Program-made: the position numbers and the translations under genes | The notes under the pieces: model-generated | The model's database searches: none | What the model was told of the DNA's origin: nothing | What the model saw: the letters and a program-made list of their open reading frames with translations, nothing else | Part shown: positions 17,070 to 26,373 of the stretch, one piece after another | How positions within the stretch are numbered: the stretch's first letter is position 1 | How the letters are laid out: each line of letters starts with the position of its first letter | NCBI GenBank assembly: GCA_029261355.1 | Contig: JAJDBM010000007.1 | Location: forward strand, 1 to 64,000 | Reading direction: 5' to 3' | Length of the DNA stretch: 64,000 bases | Source of the DNA: Nitrospirales bacterium | GTDB taxonomy: Bacteria > Nitrospirota > Nitrospiria > Nitrospirales > UBA8639

Positions 17070-17090
17070 TTATCCACAGGGTTATCCCCA
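17070..17090 (+). promoter_or_regulatory. Paired DnaA boxes upstream of dnaE
   Basis: TTATCCACA at 17070-17078 is a perfect DnaA box. TTATCCCCA at 17082-17090 is a one-mismatch copy, 12 bp on in the same orientation. They lie about 45 bp upstream of the proposed -10, so DnaA could control dnaE. Two boxes without a DNA-unwinding element or dnaA/dnaN neighbours do not make an origin. Confidence 0.5.
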
Positions 17091-17133
17091 CAGAAAAATT
17101 TGTAATCTTTCTCTCCTTTTCAATCACAAGAAA

Positions 17134-17142
17134 TGATACAAT
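17134..17142 (+). promoter_or_regulatory. Candidate extended -10 promoter of dnaE
   Basis: TGATACAAT is an extended -10 (TGn plus TACAAT, 5 of 6 to consensus). The -35 region is poor, as is usual with extended -10 promoters. It would give a leader of about 58 nt before the GTG start. Confidence 0.4.
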
Positions 17143-17206
17143 TTGACCTACTCCTATCTCTCCAAGAAACCCTAGTGAAATTAACTTTAACCTGAGGAAT
17201 TTTTGA

Positions 17207-20200
17207 GTGGCCTCTCAATTTGTTCATCTCCATTTACATACGCAATACAGCCTCCTAGACGGCGCAAACCAACTTGACCCATTGTTCAAACAAGTCAGTG
17301 AATTTGGGATGCCCGCTGTCGCCATGACTGATCATGGCAATATGTTTGGGGCCATCGATTTTTATCAAAAAGGCCAAAATTATGGGGTGAAGCCAATTAT
17401 TGGCTGTGAAGCCTACATGGCCCCAGGAAGCCGTCGGCAAAAGCGAGACGGACATCTTGCCCATAATGATTACTACCACTTAATCCTGCTCGCAACGAAC
17501 TTGACTGGGTATCAAAACCTTATGAAGCTGTCGAGCAAAGCCTACCTTGAAGGCTTCTACTACAAACCCAGGATGGATAAAGAATTACTTGCAGAACACC
17601 ATGAGGGTCTCATCGCACTCTCAGGGTGCTTGAGTGGGGAAATCCCTTACTTAATCGGCCAACAAAATATGGATGAAGCCCTTCGGGTGGCTGATGAATA
17701 CCGATCAATTTTTGGAAAAGATCACTACTATTTAGAGATTCAAGCCAACGGCCTAGACCAACAACGCATTGCCAATAAAGGACTCGTTGAGATTCATAAA
17801 AAATTAGGTATCCCCTTAGTCGGCACAAATGATTGCCATTACCTGAATAAACGCGATGCCAGACCACATGAAATTATGCTGTGCCTCCAGACTGGAAAAA
17901 CGCTCAAAGACCCATCGCGAATGAAATTTGATACCGATCAACTCTATGTCAAATCTGCTGATGAGATGTTGGCTGATTTTTCTGAACTGCCCTCATCAAT
18001 ACTCAATACCTGTCAAGTTGCAGAGCAATGCGACCTCAAACTTTCATTTGGAAACACCTACCTTCCCCATTACCCAGTCCCAAATGGTGAGACTCGTGAA
18101 AGCTACCTCAAGAAGCTCACGGAAGATGGCCTTGCAGCACGCCTGCGTGAACGACCAACAGGCATACCTAGTGAGCGGTATGAATTACGGGTCAAAGCTG
18201 AGCTCGAAATCCTCATCTCCATGGGTTATGCCGGATATTTTTTGGTGGTCTGGGACATCATTAACTTTGCTCGCTCTCGAGGGATTCCTGTTGGACCTGG
18301 ACGCGGATCAGCCGCGGGAAGTCTCGTCGCCTATGCCCTTCGCATCACCGATCTGGATCCGCTGTCCTACAATCTTCTATTTGAACGATTTTTAAACCCG
18401 GAACGCGTATCCATGCCTGACATCGACATGGACTTTTGCATGGATCGTCGTGGCGAAGTCATCAATTATGTCATTGAAAAATATGGAGAAGAGCACGTTT
18501 GCCAAATCATCACATTTGGAACCTTAGGTGCCAAGGCCGCTATTCGAGATGTTGGACGGGTCATGGATATCCCCTATGCCGAAGTCGATCGGGTCGCCAA
18601 ACTTGTCCCGACCCAACTCAACATCACATTACAAGATGCGCTCACACAAGAACCTCGCCTAGAAGAACTGGTTGAGAACGACCCTAGAATGCAAGACCTC
18701 ATGGAGACGGCCCAGGCGTTGGAAGGTCTCGCCCGCCATGCCTCCACACATGCAGCCGGTGTCGTCATTTCACAAAAGCCATTAATGGAACATGTGCCGC
18801 TGTATAAAACCAGTAAAGATGAAATCGTGACGCAATATACGATGACCGATGTGGAAAAAGTTGGTCTGGTGAAGTTTGATTTTCTTGGCCTCAAAACACT
18901 CACCATGATTAACCGTGCCGTCATACTCGTCAACGCTGGAAAGCCAGAAGGTACTGAACTGGACATCAATCATATTTCGCTCACTGATACGCAAACCTAT
19001 TCGCTGCTCGCCACAGGCAGAACTACGGGTATTTTTCAACTTGAAAGTTCTGGCATGCGTAATCTCCTCGTCAAAATTAAACCTGAAACTTTTGAAGATC
19101 TCATCGCAATTTTAGCGTTATACCGACCAGGTCCACTTGAGAGTGGCATGGTCGACGACTTCATTCAACGAAAACGAGATCCATCAAAAACGGTATATGA
19201 CCCTCCACAACTTGAATCAATCTTGAAAGAGACCTATGGAGTTATTGTCTACCAAGAGCAGGTCATGGCAGTCGCCAACCAACTTGCGGGCTTTAGTCTT
19301 GGCCAAGCCGATCTTCTTCGAAGAGCCATGGGAAAGAAAAAGCATGAAGAAATGGCCAAACAGAAAACCTTGTTTATCGAAGGGGCCAAACACAAAAAAA
19401 TTCCTGAGAAAAAAGCGGAAAAACTATTTGATCAAATGGCATTCTTTGCCGGTTATGGATTTAATAAATCTCACTCAGCCGCCTATGCGTTAGTCACCTA
19501 TCAAACGGCTTACCTCAAAACCCATCATTCTACGGAATTCATGGCAGCCCTTCTCTCAACTGAAATGGGCAACACGGATAAAATGGTCGGCTATTTTACT
19601 GAATGCCGAGAGCGTGGACTAAACATACTGCCTCCTGATGTCAATCAAAGCGACAAAGATTTTTCAGTCGTCTCTGAGGGGATACGATTTGGATTGGCTG
19701 CCATTAAGAACGTCGGGGAAGGAGCGGTAGAAAGTATACTCGAAACGAGGGAAGAGAACGGACCATTTCGATCATTCTATGATTTCTGCTCTCAAATTGA
19801 TTTGCAAAAAGTCAATAAACGGGTATTTGAGGGACTGATTAAAGTTGGCTCATTCGATTCCATGAACATCGCACGATCCCAGCTCATGTCTATTTTAGAA
19901 AAAGCCCTTGAGGAAGCCAATGCCGTACAGCGTCGAAAACGCCATGGTCAGACAAGCCTGTTTGAAGCCATGGAGGAAGAATCAGCAGCAACCTCGACCA
20001 CAGCGCTGGAATTCCCTCTCCCAAATATTAGTGAATGGTCTCAACCGCAGCTCCTCACATATGAACGAGAGTTAACGGGATTCTATATAACCGCCCATCC
20101 TCTCAATCGCCATGCGACCGCGATGAAACAATTCTCAACCAGCACCACTGCCACGCTCACGGACGTTCGCGAAGGAAAAGATGTGCGATTATGTGGGGTT

Positions 20201-20677
20201 GTCTCTTCGGTGAAGAATCATACGACCAAACGAGGAGACCCCATGGCCTATGTCCAACTTGAAGACCTTCACGGAACCGTTGAAATTATTGTGTTCCCAG
20301 AACTCTACAAATCCAGCGGGGAACACCTAATACCAGAGTCCATCATTCAAATCACCGGCACCATCGATCAAATGGATAGTGGCACACGAATTAAGGCAAC
20401 AGCCGTCCAAACTTTAGAGGATTTACTGTCACGTAAAATTAAGTTCCTTACAGTAAATGTTGAGGAAGCGGTGACAAAAAAAGAAAGCCTCGCTCAACTC
20501 CAAGACGTGTTCCACCAACACCCAGGTCCCGTTTCGGTGGTCTTTCGCTTCTCACTCTTAAATCAGCTTCAGGTGGAAACTTCACAATTCCCAGAACTAG
20601 GTGTATTACCTAATGCAGAATTTTTAGAAGAAGTTGAACTCATCCTTGGAAAATCCACGGTCACTCTCCATGAATAA
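17207..20677 (+). CDS. dnaE: DNA polymerase III subunit alpha
   Basis: 1156 residues, the usual DnaE length: the replicative polymerase that extends both strands. The N-terminal PHP domain begins HLHLHTQYSLLDG and continues with AMTDHGNMFGA. The polymerase core has GPGRGSAAGSLVAY and the catalytic PDIDMDFC. The helix-hairpin-helix and OB regions follow (VREGKDVRLCGVVSSVKNHTTKRG). The start is GTG, with GAGGA at 17193-17197. There is no intein or proofreading exonuclease insert. It is followed by accA, an order seen in many bacteria. Confidence 0.98.
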   Translation: MASQFVHLHLHTQYSLLDGANQLDPLFKQVSEFGMPAVAMTDHGNMFGAIDFYQKGQNYGVKPIIGCEAYMAPGSRRQKRDGHLAHNDYYHLILLATNLTGYQNLMKLSSKAYLEGFYYKPRMDKELLAEHHEGLIALSGCLSGEIPYLIGQQNMDEALRVADEYRSIFGKDHYYLEIQANGLDQQRIANKGLVEIHKKLGIPLVGTNDCHYLNKRDARPHEIMLCLQTGKTLKDPSRMKFDTDQLYVKSADEMLADFSELPSSILNTCQVAEQCDLKLSFGNTYLPHYPVPNGETRESYLKKLTEDGLAARLRERPTGIPSERYELRVKAELEILISMGYAGYFLVVWDIINFARSRGIPVGPGRGSAAGSLVAYALRITDLDPLSYNLLFERFLNPERVSMPDIDMDFCMDRRGEVINYVIEKYGEEHVCQIITFGTLGAKAAIRDVGRVMDIPYAEVDRVAKLVPTQLNITLQDALTQEPRLEELVENDPRMQDLMETAQALEGLARHASTHAAGVVISQKPLMEHVPLYKTSKDEIVTQYTMTDVEKVGLVKFDFLGLKTLTMINRAVILVNAGKPEGTELDINHISLTDTQTYSLLATGRTTGIFQLESSGMRNLLVKIKPETFEDLIAILALYRPGPLESGMVDDFIQRKRDPSKTVYDPPQLESILKETYGVIVYQEQVMAVANQLAGFSLGQADLLRRAMGKKKHEEMAKQKTLFIEGAKHKKIPEKKAEKLFDQMAFFAGYGFNKSHSAAYALVTYQTAYLKTHHSTEFMAALLSTEMGNTDKMVGYFTECRERGLNILPPDVNQSDKDFSVVSEGIRFGLAAIKNVGEGAVESILETREENGPFRSFYDFCSQIDLQKVNKRVFEGLIKVGSFDSMNIARSQLMSILEKALEEANAVQRRKRHGQTSLFEAMEEESAATSTTALEFPLPNISEWSQPQLLTYERELTGFYITAHPLNRHATAMKQFSTSTTATLTDVREGKDVRLCGVVSSVKNHTTKRGDPMAYVQLEDLHGTVEIIVFPELYKSSGEHLIPESIIQITGTIDQMDSGTRIKATAVQTLEDLLSRKIKFLTVNVEEAVTKKESLAQLQDVFHQHPGPVSVVFRFSLLNQLQVETSQFPELGVLPNAEFLEEVELILGKSTVTLHE

Positions 20678-21016
20678 ATACATACCGCTATTGAATAATC
20701 TTTCAATTTTCAGAATACTGTTTCTTGATAACTGTTCGAATCAGACACCAAGAACAGAAGAGAGAAATTCAACACGTATATTTCAGATCTTTCATGATTC
20801 GGTGGCTTCAACATGAGGACTCTTCGCCTTTCCTGCGATACATGCTATCGTGAGGCACAAACAGGTTCTTACTGCCCACTTGAAACAGGCACAACACCGT
20901 GCTCAATCTACAAGTTTCAAGTAATTAGGAGAACGGATATTGGATTATGACGCGATGAATCCAAGAGTACCGCCAGACACCATTGATCAACATTCCCATA
21001 TGAGACGGAGAACTTT
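20678..21016. other. Intergenic region between dnaE and accA
   Basis: 339 bp. The only notable structure is the nested hairpin at 20878-20922, listed separately. I see no coding potential. Confidence 0.5.
20878..20922 (+). promoter_or_regulatory. Nested inverted repeat in the accA leader region
   Basis: ACTTGAAAC (20878-20886) pairs perfectly with GTTTCAAGT (20914-20922). Inside lies a second short hairpin, GCAC-aacacc-GTGC (20889-20902). The element is about 95 bp upstream of the accA start and has no T-run after it, so it looks like an operator or leader structure rather than a terminator. Confidence 0.4.
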
Positions 21017-22000
21017 GTGAAGGAATACCTTGACTTCGAAAAACCTATACGTGAGCTTGAAGAACGAATAACTCGCCTGCAAAAAGCCGGGTCAAAAAAG
21101 CAGTCGGTACAAGACCAGATTGAAAAACAGACTATACGGCTAAATGATCTTGAGATTGAGATCTACGGAAACCTCACGCCTTGGCAACGAAGCCAAATAG
21201 CCAGGCACCCGCAGCGACCTTCGATCAGTAACTATCTTGAACTCATCACTCAGAATTTCTTGGAACTACACGGTGACCGGTTATTTGGTGATGACCGAGC
21301 CATCATTGGCGGCTTCACTCAGATCAACGAGCAACCCGTCATGGTCATCGGACAAGAAAAAGGAAAAACACTGAAAGAGCGAATGCAACGGAATTTTGGC
21401 ATGCCAAATCCAGAAGGCTATCGTAAAGCCCTTCGGCTCATGAAAATGGCTGAAAAATTTAAGCGCCCAATAATCACATTCATTGACACCCCAGGAGCTT
21501 ATCCAGGCCTTGAGGCAGAGCAACGAGGACAAGCTGAAGCCATAGCTCGCAACCTATTAACCATGGCTCGTCTCCGCGTACCAATCATTGCCATTATTAC
21601 CGGAGAAGGAGGAAGTGGAGGAGCTCTCGCGTTAGGCGTCGCTGATAGAGTCTTAATACTAGAACATTCGATTTATTCTGTGATTTCTCCAGAAGGCTGT
21701 GCGGCCATCTTATGGGATGATGCCACCAAAGCCGCTCAAGCCGCCTCTGCACTCAAACTGACCGCCCCTGAGCTTATCAAAATTGGGGTCGTCGATGAAG
21801 TCATCTCTGAGCCATTAGGCGGAGCACATCGTGACGTCGAAGCCACAGCCCTACATCTACAACAAACCATCCAGACCCAACTTCGTCAAATCTCAGCATT
21901 ACCCGTTGAGACATTGCTCAGAGAGCGTGACGAAAAATTTCGACGAATGGGAGCTATTCGCCAAGCTCACAATTCCAGTCACGAAAAGGCCTCCACGTAA
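21017..22000 (+). CDS. accA: Acetyl-CoA carboxylase carboxyltransferase subunit alpha
   Basis: 327 residues, normal for AccA. With AccD it moves carboxyl from carboxybiotin to acetyl-CoA, giving malonyl-CoA for fatty acid synthesis. Typical segments are FEKPIRELEERI at the start, LHGDRLFGDDRAIIGG, FGMPNPEGYRKALRLMKMAEKF, TFIDTPGAYPG and GEGGSGGALALGVADRV. The last of these forms an oxyanion-hole region, and PEGCAAILWDDATKA follows. The start is GTG with GGAG 6 bp upstream. accD and the biotin subunits are not in the window. Confidence 0.98.
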   Translation: MKEYLDFEKPIRELEERITRLQKAGSKKQSVQDQIEKQTIRLNDLEIEIYGNLTPWQRSQIARHPQRPSISNYLELITQNFLELHGDRLFGDDRAIIGGFTQINEQPVMVIGQEKGKTLKERMQRNFGMPNPEGYRKALRLMKMAEKFKRPIITFIDTPGAYPGLEAEQRGQAEAIARNLLTMARLRVPIIAIITGEGGSGGALALGVADRVLILEHSIYSVISPEGCAAILWDDATKAAQAASALKLTAPELIKIGVVDEVISEPLGGAHRDVEATALHLQQTIQTQLRQISALPVETLLRERDEKFRRMGAIRQAHNSSHEKAST

Positions 22001-22145
22001 CGGCCCTCTTCCATCTACAAACTTGATTCGCTCCAAAATTTAGAATAACTCGCATCTCATCAACCAAAATAATTGGCAGCATACTATTATACGTATGCGA
22101 TCCCTCACTTGGGGTGATGTTGAGGAATAAAAAAAGAGAACGAGG

Positions 22146-22424
22146 TTACGGATTATGCCAGCGAGCGCCCTCTAGCTCTGGATTAAACTGGTGGGTGAGT
22201 TTGAGCGTATCACCATCTTTAATCTTCGATTCCAATGTTGAAATCCTCATATTAATGGTAATCATCACCTGATTGGAGTCGATAAATGATTGGAAGGGAT
22301 CAAATTTATCAGCATGAGCTTGGAATAAATCTCGAATGGCTATCGGTTCTAGCACTTCACATTCAAATTCTGGCTCTTCGACTGCATCTTGAAGAGTTTG
22401 ACCATACACCAAAACTTTAATCAT
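22146..22424 (-). CDS. Small beta-grasp (MoaD/ThiS-like) protein
   Basis: 92 residues. The pattern IKVLVYGQTLQDAVEEPEFECEVLE, IRDLFQAH, VMITINMRISTLESKIKDGDTLKL resembles the ubiquitin-like beta-grasp fold of MoaD/ThiS proteins, including the late IKDGDTL turn. The C-terminus lacks the Gly-Gly needed for sulfur transfer, so classical sulfur-carrier activity is unlikely. GAGAGGA precedes the ATG. It lies downstream of the dehydrogenase gene on the same strand (70 bp gap) and may be co-transcribed. The fold call is tentative. Confidence 0.55.
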   Translation of the reverse strand: MIKVLVYGQTLQDAVEEPEFECEVLEPIAIRDLFQAHADKFDPFQSFIDSNQVMITINMRISTLESKIKDGDTLKLTHQFNPELEGARWHNP

Positions 22425-22494
22425 ACAATCCTCTCAAAAATATCAACATGCCGCTTGCGATATTTAAACACGAATCTCCCAACGGAAACAAATA

Positions 22495-25296
22495 TTAGTC
22501 GCTACCTTCATTCATGAGTTCAGCCACATGCTTGACCTCGACTGCCCCCTTCAAACCATTTTTCAATTGAATCATACAGGCTGGACAACTGGTGACAACC
22601 ATCTCTGCTCCGGTATCGAGAATTGCTCTTCGCTTTCGCTCAAAGATGAGTTGTGACGTCTCATAGTCCTTAACAACATAGGTTCCCGCTCCGCCAGCAC
22701 ATCGATCAGCATCTTGCATTTCCACGAATTCGACACCGGGTAGATTGGATATTATCTCCCGTGGTGCCTTTGAGACACCTGCCGCACGCAAATGGCAAGA
22801 AGAATGATAGGTAACTTTTCGAGTACGCTCACCTGATGATACAGGAGAATATGAACCCTCCGCCCTGACAGGTCTCTCGCCCTTGGCCATCTCAGAAATA
22901 TGTCTCACCCGTGAGGCCAACTGTCTCGCAAGAGATTCTTCAGGCTCTCCTTTAAATAGGCGAGGGTAGTCTTTCAAGCTAAGCGTGCAAGAGGCACAAC
23001 CAGTCACCACCGTCTCATAGGAGGAAAAATTGGCTAACGTTTCACGAGCTCCTTTTTTGACTAATTCTCGATGTCCATAGGTCTCAATTGGGGTGCCAGA
23101 GCAACGCTGAACAGGTAAGGCTGGCTCAATGCCTTGTTTGCGTAGTGCACCAATCACCGAATCTCCAACGCCATCGTCAAAGTAATTCGCGGCGCAGCCA
23201 TGAAAATACGCAACCTTATTGTCTTTCGTTTCCGATTTTTGACATAACTCAGGATAACGTTCTCGCAACGTCTGTCGCGCTAACTGAGGAAGAACAAGAT
23301 CCCTGGTGATTTTAGCATTAGGAGCAACCAAACGAAGCATGGGACGAGTCACGCGTTCAAGTAGGCCTCGAGGCAATGGGCGATCCCAGAGCTTTTGGGT
23401 CATGGCTGCGATCTTGAGCAATGGTTCAAAAATCCAGGGACGTGCATGAAGGGCAAAAATCCAACCCATAAATTGATTCGGATGTTCCGCGCGACGTTGC
23501 AAGATCAGTTCAGATACATCGACATCTGCTGGGCACACTGTCCGACAAGACTTACAATTCAAACAGGCCTCGACCACACGCTTTGAATCCAAATAGCTAT
23601 AATCCTTGGCCGTGACAATTTCAAACCAACCTCGTGAACTCATGTCTTCAGATTGAAAGACGTCGTAAACGGGACAGACGGCGTTGCACTTGGCGCATGT
23701 GGCACAGGGCTTGGCCAAACGCTCAAAATCAATATGTTCAGTAAATGATTCCTGACTAATTTTGACACCTGGGTTCATGACACCATGAGGATCAAGCATG
23801 CGCTTGACTTCAACAAACACCTGATAGAGTTCATCTCCAAACATGGGACGAACCATTTCAGCTCGAATACGACCATCGCCATGCTCTCCACAAATCGATC
23901 CTCCGAATGTTTCCAAAACTACCTGATGAACGTCACGATGCGCCTTGACCATCCCTTGAAAATCATGTGAATCATTCAGATCCAACAATGGTAGGATATG
24001 AGCGTTGCCATCACCGATATGTCCAAAAACCGCCACGACAATATTTTGTTCTCCAAAAAATCCTTCCAAGTATCGAATTAATTCTGCAGTTCGTTCAGCA
24101 GGAACCACCACATCGTCAACAAAGTTGATGGGTTTTTTTCGTTGATCATAGCGGTAGAGAATGGGATACAATGCTTTTCGAGATTTCCATAGCTCCTTTT
24201 GCTGTTCACCATCAAAAGCCACCACCGGGTCGGCCGAAAGACGATAGCCACGACAGAGACCTAATAACCGATCACTTCTCCCAGGGTCTTCTCCCTGATC
24301 AAATTCGATAAGTAAGGTCGCAGCTGAATCATCTGGAATGCCGTAGGTGTCTCGACCAATCAGGTTCAACGTATTGGCATCCATGACTTCTAGCGCACTT
24401 GGCATGAGTGTTAAGAGGTCTGGTACCGCCTCTCCCATTTCCTCTAAGTACCGAAAATGAATGAGTGCCGACGCCGTTGACTTTGGCCGATCGACTAATC
24501 GAATCGTGGCTTCACTGAAAATCCCCAACGTACCTTCACTTCCAATAAACAGCTTTGGTAAATCCCACTCTCCTCGTCGCACGCCGTCGATCAAATCAAA
24601 CAGATTGTATCCTGAGCTATTCTTGCTAACATGAGGGCGCTTGGATTCAATTAAGGCTTCATGTGTAATAACTAAATCACACAGTGAGTGAAGATCTGGA
24701 TGATCAGCAAATATCTTCGACAAAGCCTGATCGCCAATCTGATACGATTTCGCACTCAGCCACCCGCCCTTAGGTAAACGAACTCGAAGAGCCTGTACAT
24801 TATCTTTGACCGACCCATACCGTAAGGTATGCGGCCCAGAAGAATTGTTGGCCAACATGCCTCCGAGCTTACACATCTCTCCGCTCGAGGGATCCGGGCC
24901 GAACATTAACTCGTGGCGCAACAGTTGTTTATTCAATTCAGCGAGTACAATACCCGGTTGGACTCGTGCCCACTTTTCAGTAGGATTTACCTCGAGAATT
25001 TGGTTCATCCGTGAGACGTCAAGAATAATGCCTGTTCCGATAGCGGACCCAGTAAGATTTGTTCCAGCCGCTCTAGCAGTCAGGGGAATACCGTGCCTGA
25101 CTGCATAATCAACGATGAAGTCAATCTCTTCCTCAGATTCAGGCAGGACAACTACTTTCGGGGAGAGTCTGTAAATGCTGGCATCGACGGCATAGGCTTT
25201 AAGAGTAGAAACATCACTCTTGACTTTGTGCTCACCAAGTGCGTTCTGAAGGTCTTGTATGAGGGAACTTTTTTTAGTGGGTAAAATAAGCGACAT
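22495..25296 (-). CDS. FAD-linked oxidase fused to Fe-S reductase (YdiJ / D-lactate dehydrogenase type)
   Basis: 933 residues. Residues 1-500 form a GlcD-like flavin part: PLTARAAGTNLTGSAIGTGI binds FAD, and GHIGDGNAHILPLLD and GSICGEHGDGR give the FAD-oxidase C-terminal motifs. Two 4Fe-4S ferredoxin motifs follow (CATCAKCNAVCPVY; CLNCKSCRTVCP). The C-terminal third has two CCG-type cysteine-rich repeats (HGCAANYFDDG with QRCSGTP; SSCHLRAAG with DRCAGGAG), as in GlcF and heterodisulfide reductase. The family oxidises D-2-hydroxyacids (lactate, 2-hydroxyglutarate) and passes electrons to quinone. The exact substrate is not readable. Confidence 0.93.
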   Translation of the reverse strand: MSLILPTKKSSLIQDLQNALGEHKVKSDVSTLKAYAVDASIYRLSPKVVVLPESEEEIDFIVDYAVRHGIPLTARAAGTNLTGSAIGTGIILDVSRMNQILEVNPTEKWARVQPGIVLAELNKQLLRHELMFGPDPSSGEMCKLGGMLANNSSGPHTLRYGSVKDNVQALRVRLPKGGWLSAKSYQIGDQALSKIFADHPDLHSLCDLVITHEALIESKRPHVSKNSSGYNLFDLIDGVRRGEWDLPKLFIGSEGTLGIFSEATIRLVDRPKSTASALIHFRYLEEMGEAVPDLLTLMPSALEVMDANTLNLIGRDTYGIPDDSAATLLIEFDQGEDPGRSDRLLGLCRGYRLSADPVVAFDGEQQKELWKSRKALYPILYRYDQRKKPINFVDDVVVPAERTAELIRYLEGFFGEQNIVVAVFGHIGDGNAHILPLLDLNDSHDFQGMVKAHRDVHQVVLETFGGSICGEHGDGRIRAEMVRPMFGDELYQVFVEVKRMLDPHGVMNPGVKISQESFTEHIDFERLAKPCATCAKCNAVCPVYDVFQSEDMSSRGWFEIVTAKDYSYLDSKRVVEACLNCKSCRTVCPADVDVSELILQRRAEHPNQFMGWIFALHARPWIFEPLLKIAAMTQKLWDRPLPRGLLERVTRPMLRLVAPNAKITRDLVLPQLARQTLRERYPELCQKSETKDNKVAYFHGCAANYFDDGVGDSVIGALRKQGIEPALPVQRCSGTPIETYGHRELVKKGARETLANFSSYETVVTGCASCTLSLKDYPRLFKGEPEESLARQLASRVRHISEMAKGERPVRAEGSYSPVSSGERTRKVTYHSSCHLRAAGVSKAPREIISNLPGVEFVEMQDADRCAGGAGTYVVKDYETSQLIFERKRRAILDTGAEMVVTSCPACMIQLKNGLKGAVEVKHVAELMNEGSD

Positions 25297-25495
25297 GTGC
25301 AGAGCCTAAGGGAGGAAACATGTTGGCTTTCACTGAACCGCAAAGGGTAGGACCGTCTTCTACTGTATCACGGGCATGCTAGTAACTTTCTTCTTCCCAG
25401 CAGGTTAAGAAATGAGGCTTGATGATTCACGACGGGAATCAAGAGGACGACAACAGAAAAAATAATAACCATATTGTCACCTAAAGGGAGGAGTA

Positions 25496-26284
25496 TCAGG
25501 TAGGAAGATCCACACATCCTTCTTCAGAAGAATCACCAGTGGGTAACTCTCCCTCAAATGGAAGGGCCAAGGTATTTTGTAAGCCCAGCTCTTGAATTTC
25601 TTTGAGAGGCGGAAGGTCACGAAGATCACGAAGTCCAAATCGTTGCAGAAATTGTTTACTTGTTCCATAGAGAATGGGGCGTCCTGGCACATCCTGACGT
25701 CCAACGATTCGTACGAGCTTTTGATCAAGTAATGTCCTGAGTACCCCAGACGTTTCCACTCCCCGCATTTTTTCAATATCAAGACGAGTAATGGGCTGCT
25801 TGTAACTCACAATAGCCAAGGTCTCAAGCGCGGAGCGAGAGAGTTTAGATGATGCTTTCGCTTTAGTCAGACGACGAATATAAGTCCCGCAATCTGGACG
25901 AGTGGACAGGAGAAAACCACCGGCAACCTCTGACAACAGTAACCCTCGACCGTCCTGTGCATATTCAGCTTGCAGAACCTGCAAAATCTCAGTGATTTTA
26001 GACTTTGGAGTGCCTCCAAGCACCTGCACTAACTTATCACTAGAAATCGGTTCCTGAGAAACGAACAACACAGCTTCAATAATACTTTTAATTTCTAATT
26101 CATTGATCTCTGGGCTCTCATCAACCTCACGACGTTGCTCTTCTTCCTTCAATGCGCCAAGTGAAGGACCATCCGAAATGGAAAGTTGCTGCTCAGAAAC
26201 TATTTCCTCTTCAAGCTCTTGCTTCAGGTCCTGTTCAAGATCTGACTCTACAGCATTTCCATTACGTAGCTCATTAACCGTCAT
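25496..26284 (-). CDS. scpB: Segregation and condensation protein B
   Basis: 262 residues. The winged-helix core is clear: ELEIKSIIEAVLFVSQEPISSDKLVQVL, then SRSALETLAIVSYKQPITRLDIEKMRGV, and GRQDVPGRPILYGTSKQFLQRFGL. ScpB dimers bind ScpA and the SMC ATPase in chromosome condensation. It has an acidic N-terminal extension of about 55 residues and an acidic tail of about 30, both of low complexity. GGAGG lies 7 bp before the ATG. It sits 90 bp downstream of scpA on the same strand. Confidence 0.95.
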   Translation of the reverse strand: MTVNELRNGNAVESDLEQDLKQELEEEIVSEQQLSISDGPSLGALKEEEQRREVDESPEINELEIKSIIEAVLFVSQEPISSDKLVQVLGGTPKSKITEILQVLQAEYAQDGRGLLLSEVAGGFLLSTRPDCGTYIRRLTKAKASSKLSRSALETLAIVSYKQPITRLDIEKMRGVETSGVLRTLLDQKLVRIVGRQDVPGRPILYGTSKQFLQRFGLRDLRDLPPLKEIQELGLQNTLALPFEGELPTGDSSEEGCVDLPT

Positions 26285-26373
26285 TCGTGGCCTCCAAATG
26301 GTGGTTGGTCCTTAGCTTCGTCATATTCACGAACCCCTTACCCACAGAATCTCTCCATTTCAGACCACGGGGA

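Larger units (their letters stand above)
16771..17206. other. Intergenic control region between LuxR-type gene and dnaE
   Basis: 436 bp between divergent genes. It contains two DnaA-box-like sequences and an extended -10 for dnaE, listed separately. The LuxR-side half is A+T-rich, and I can place no clear element in it. Confidence 0.6.

Noticed and set aside
17070-17090. Possible replication origin
   Set aside because: Only two DnaA boxes, no cluster, no A+T-rich unwinding repeats and no dnaA, dnaN or gidA neighbours.
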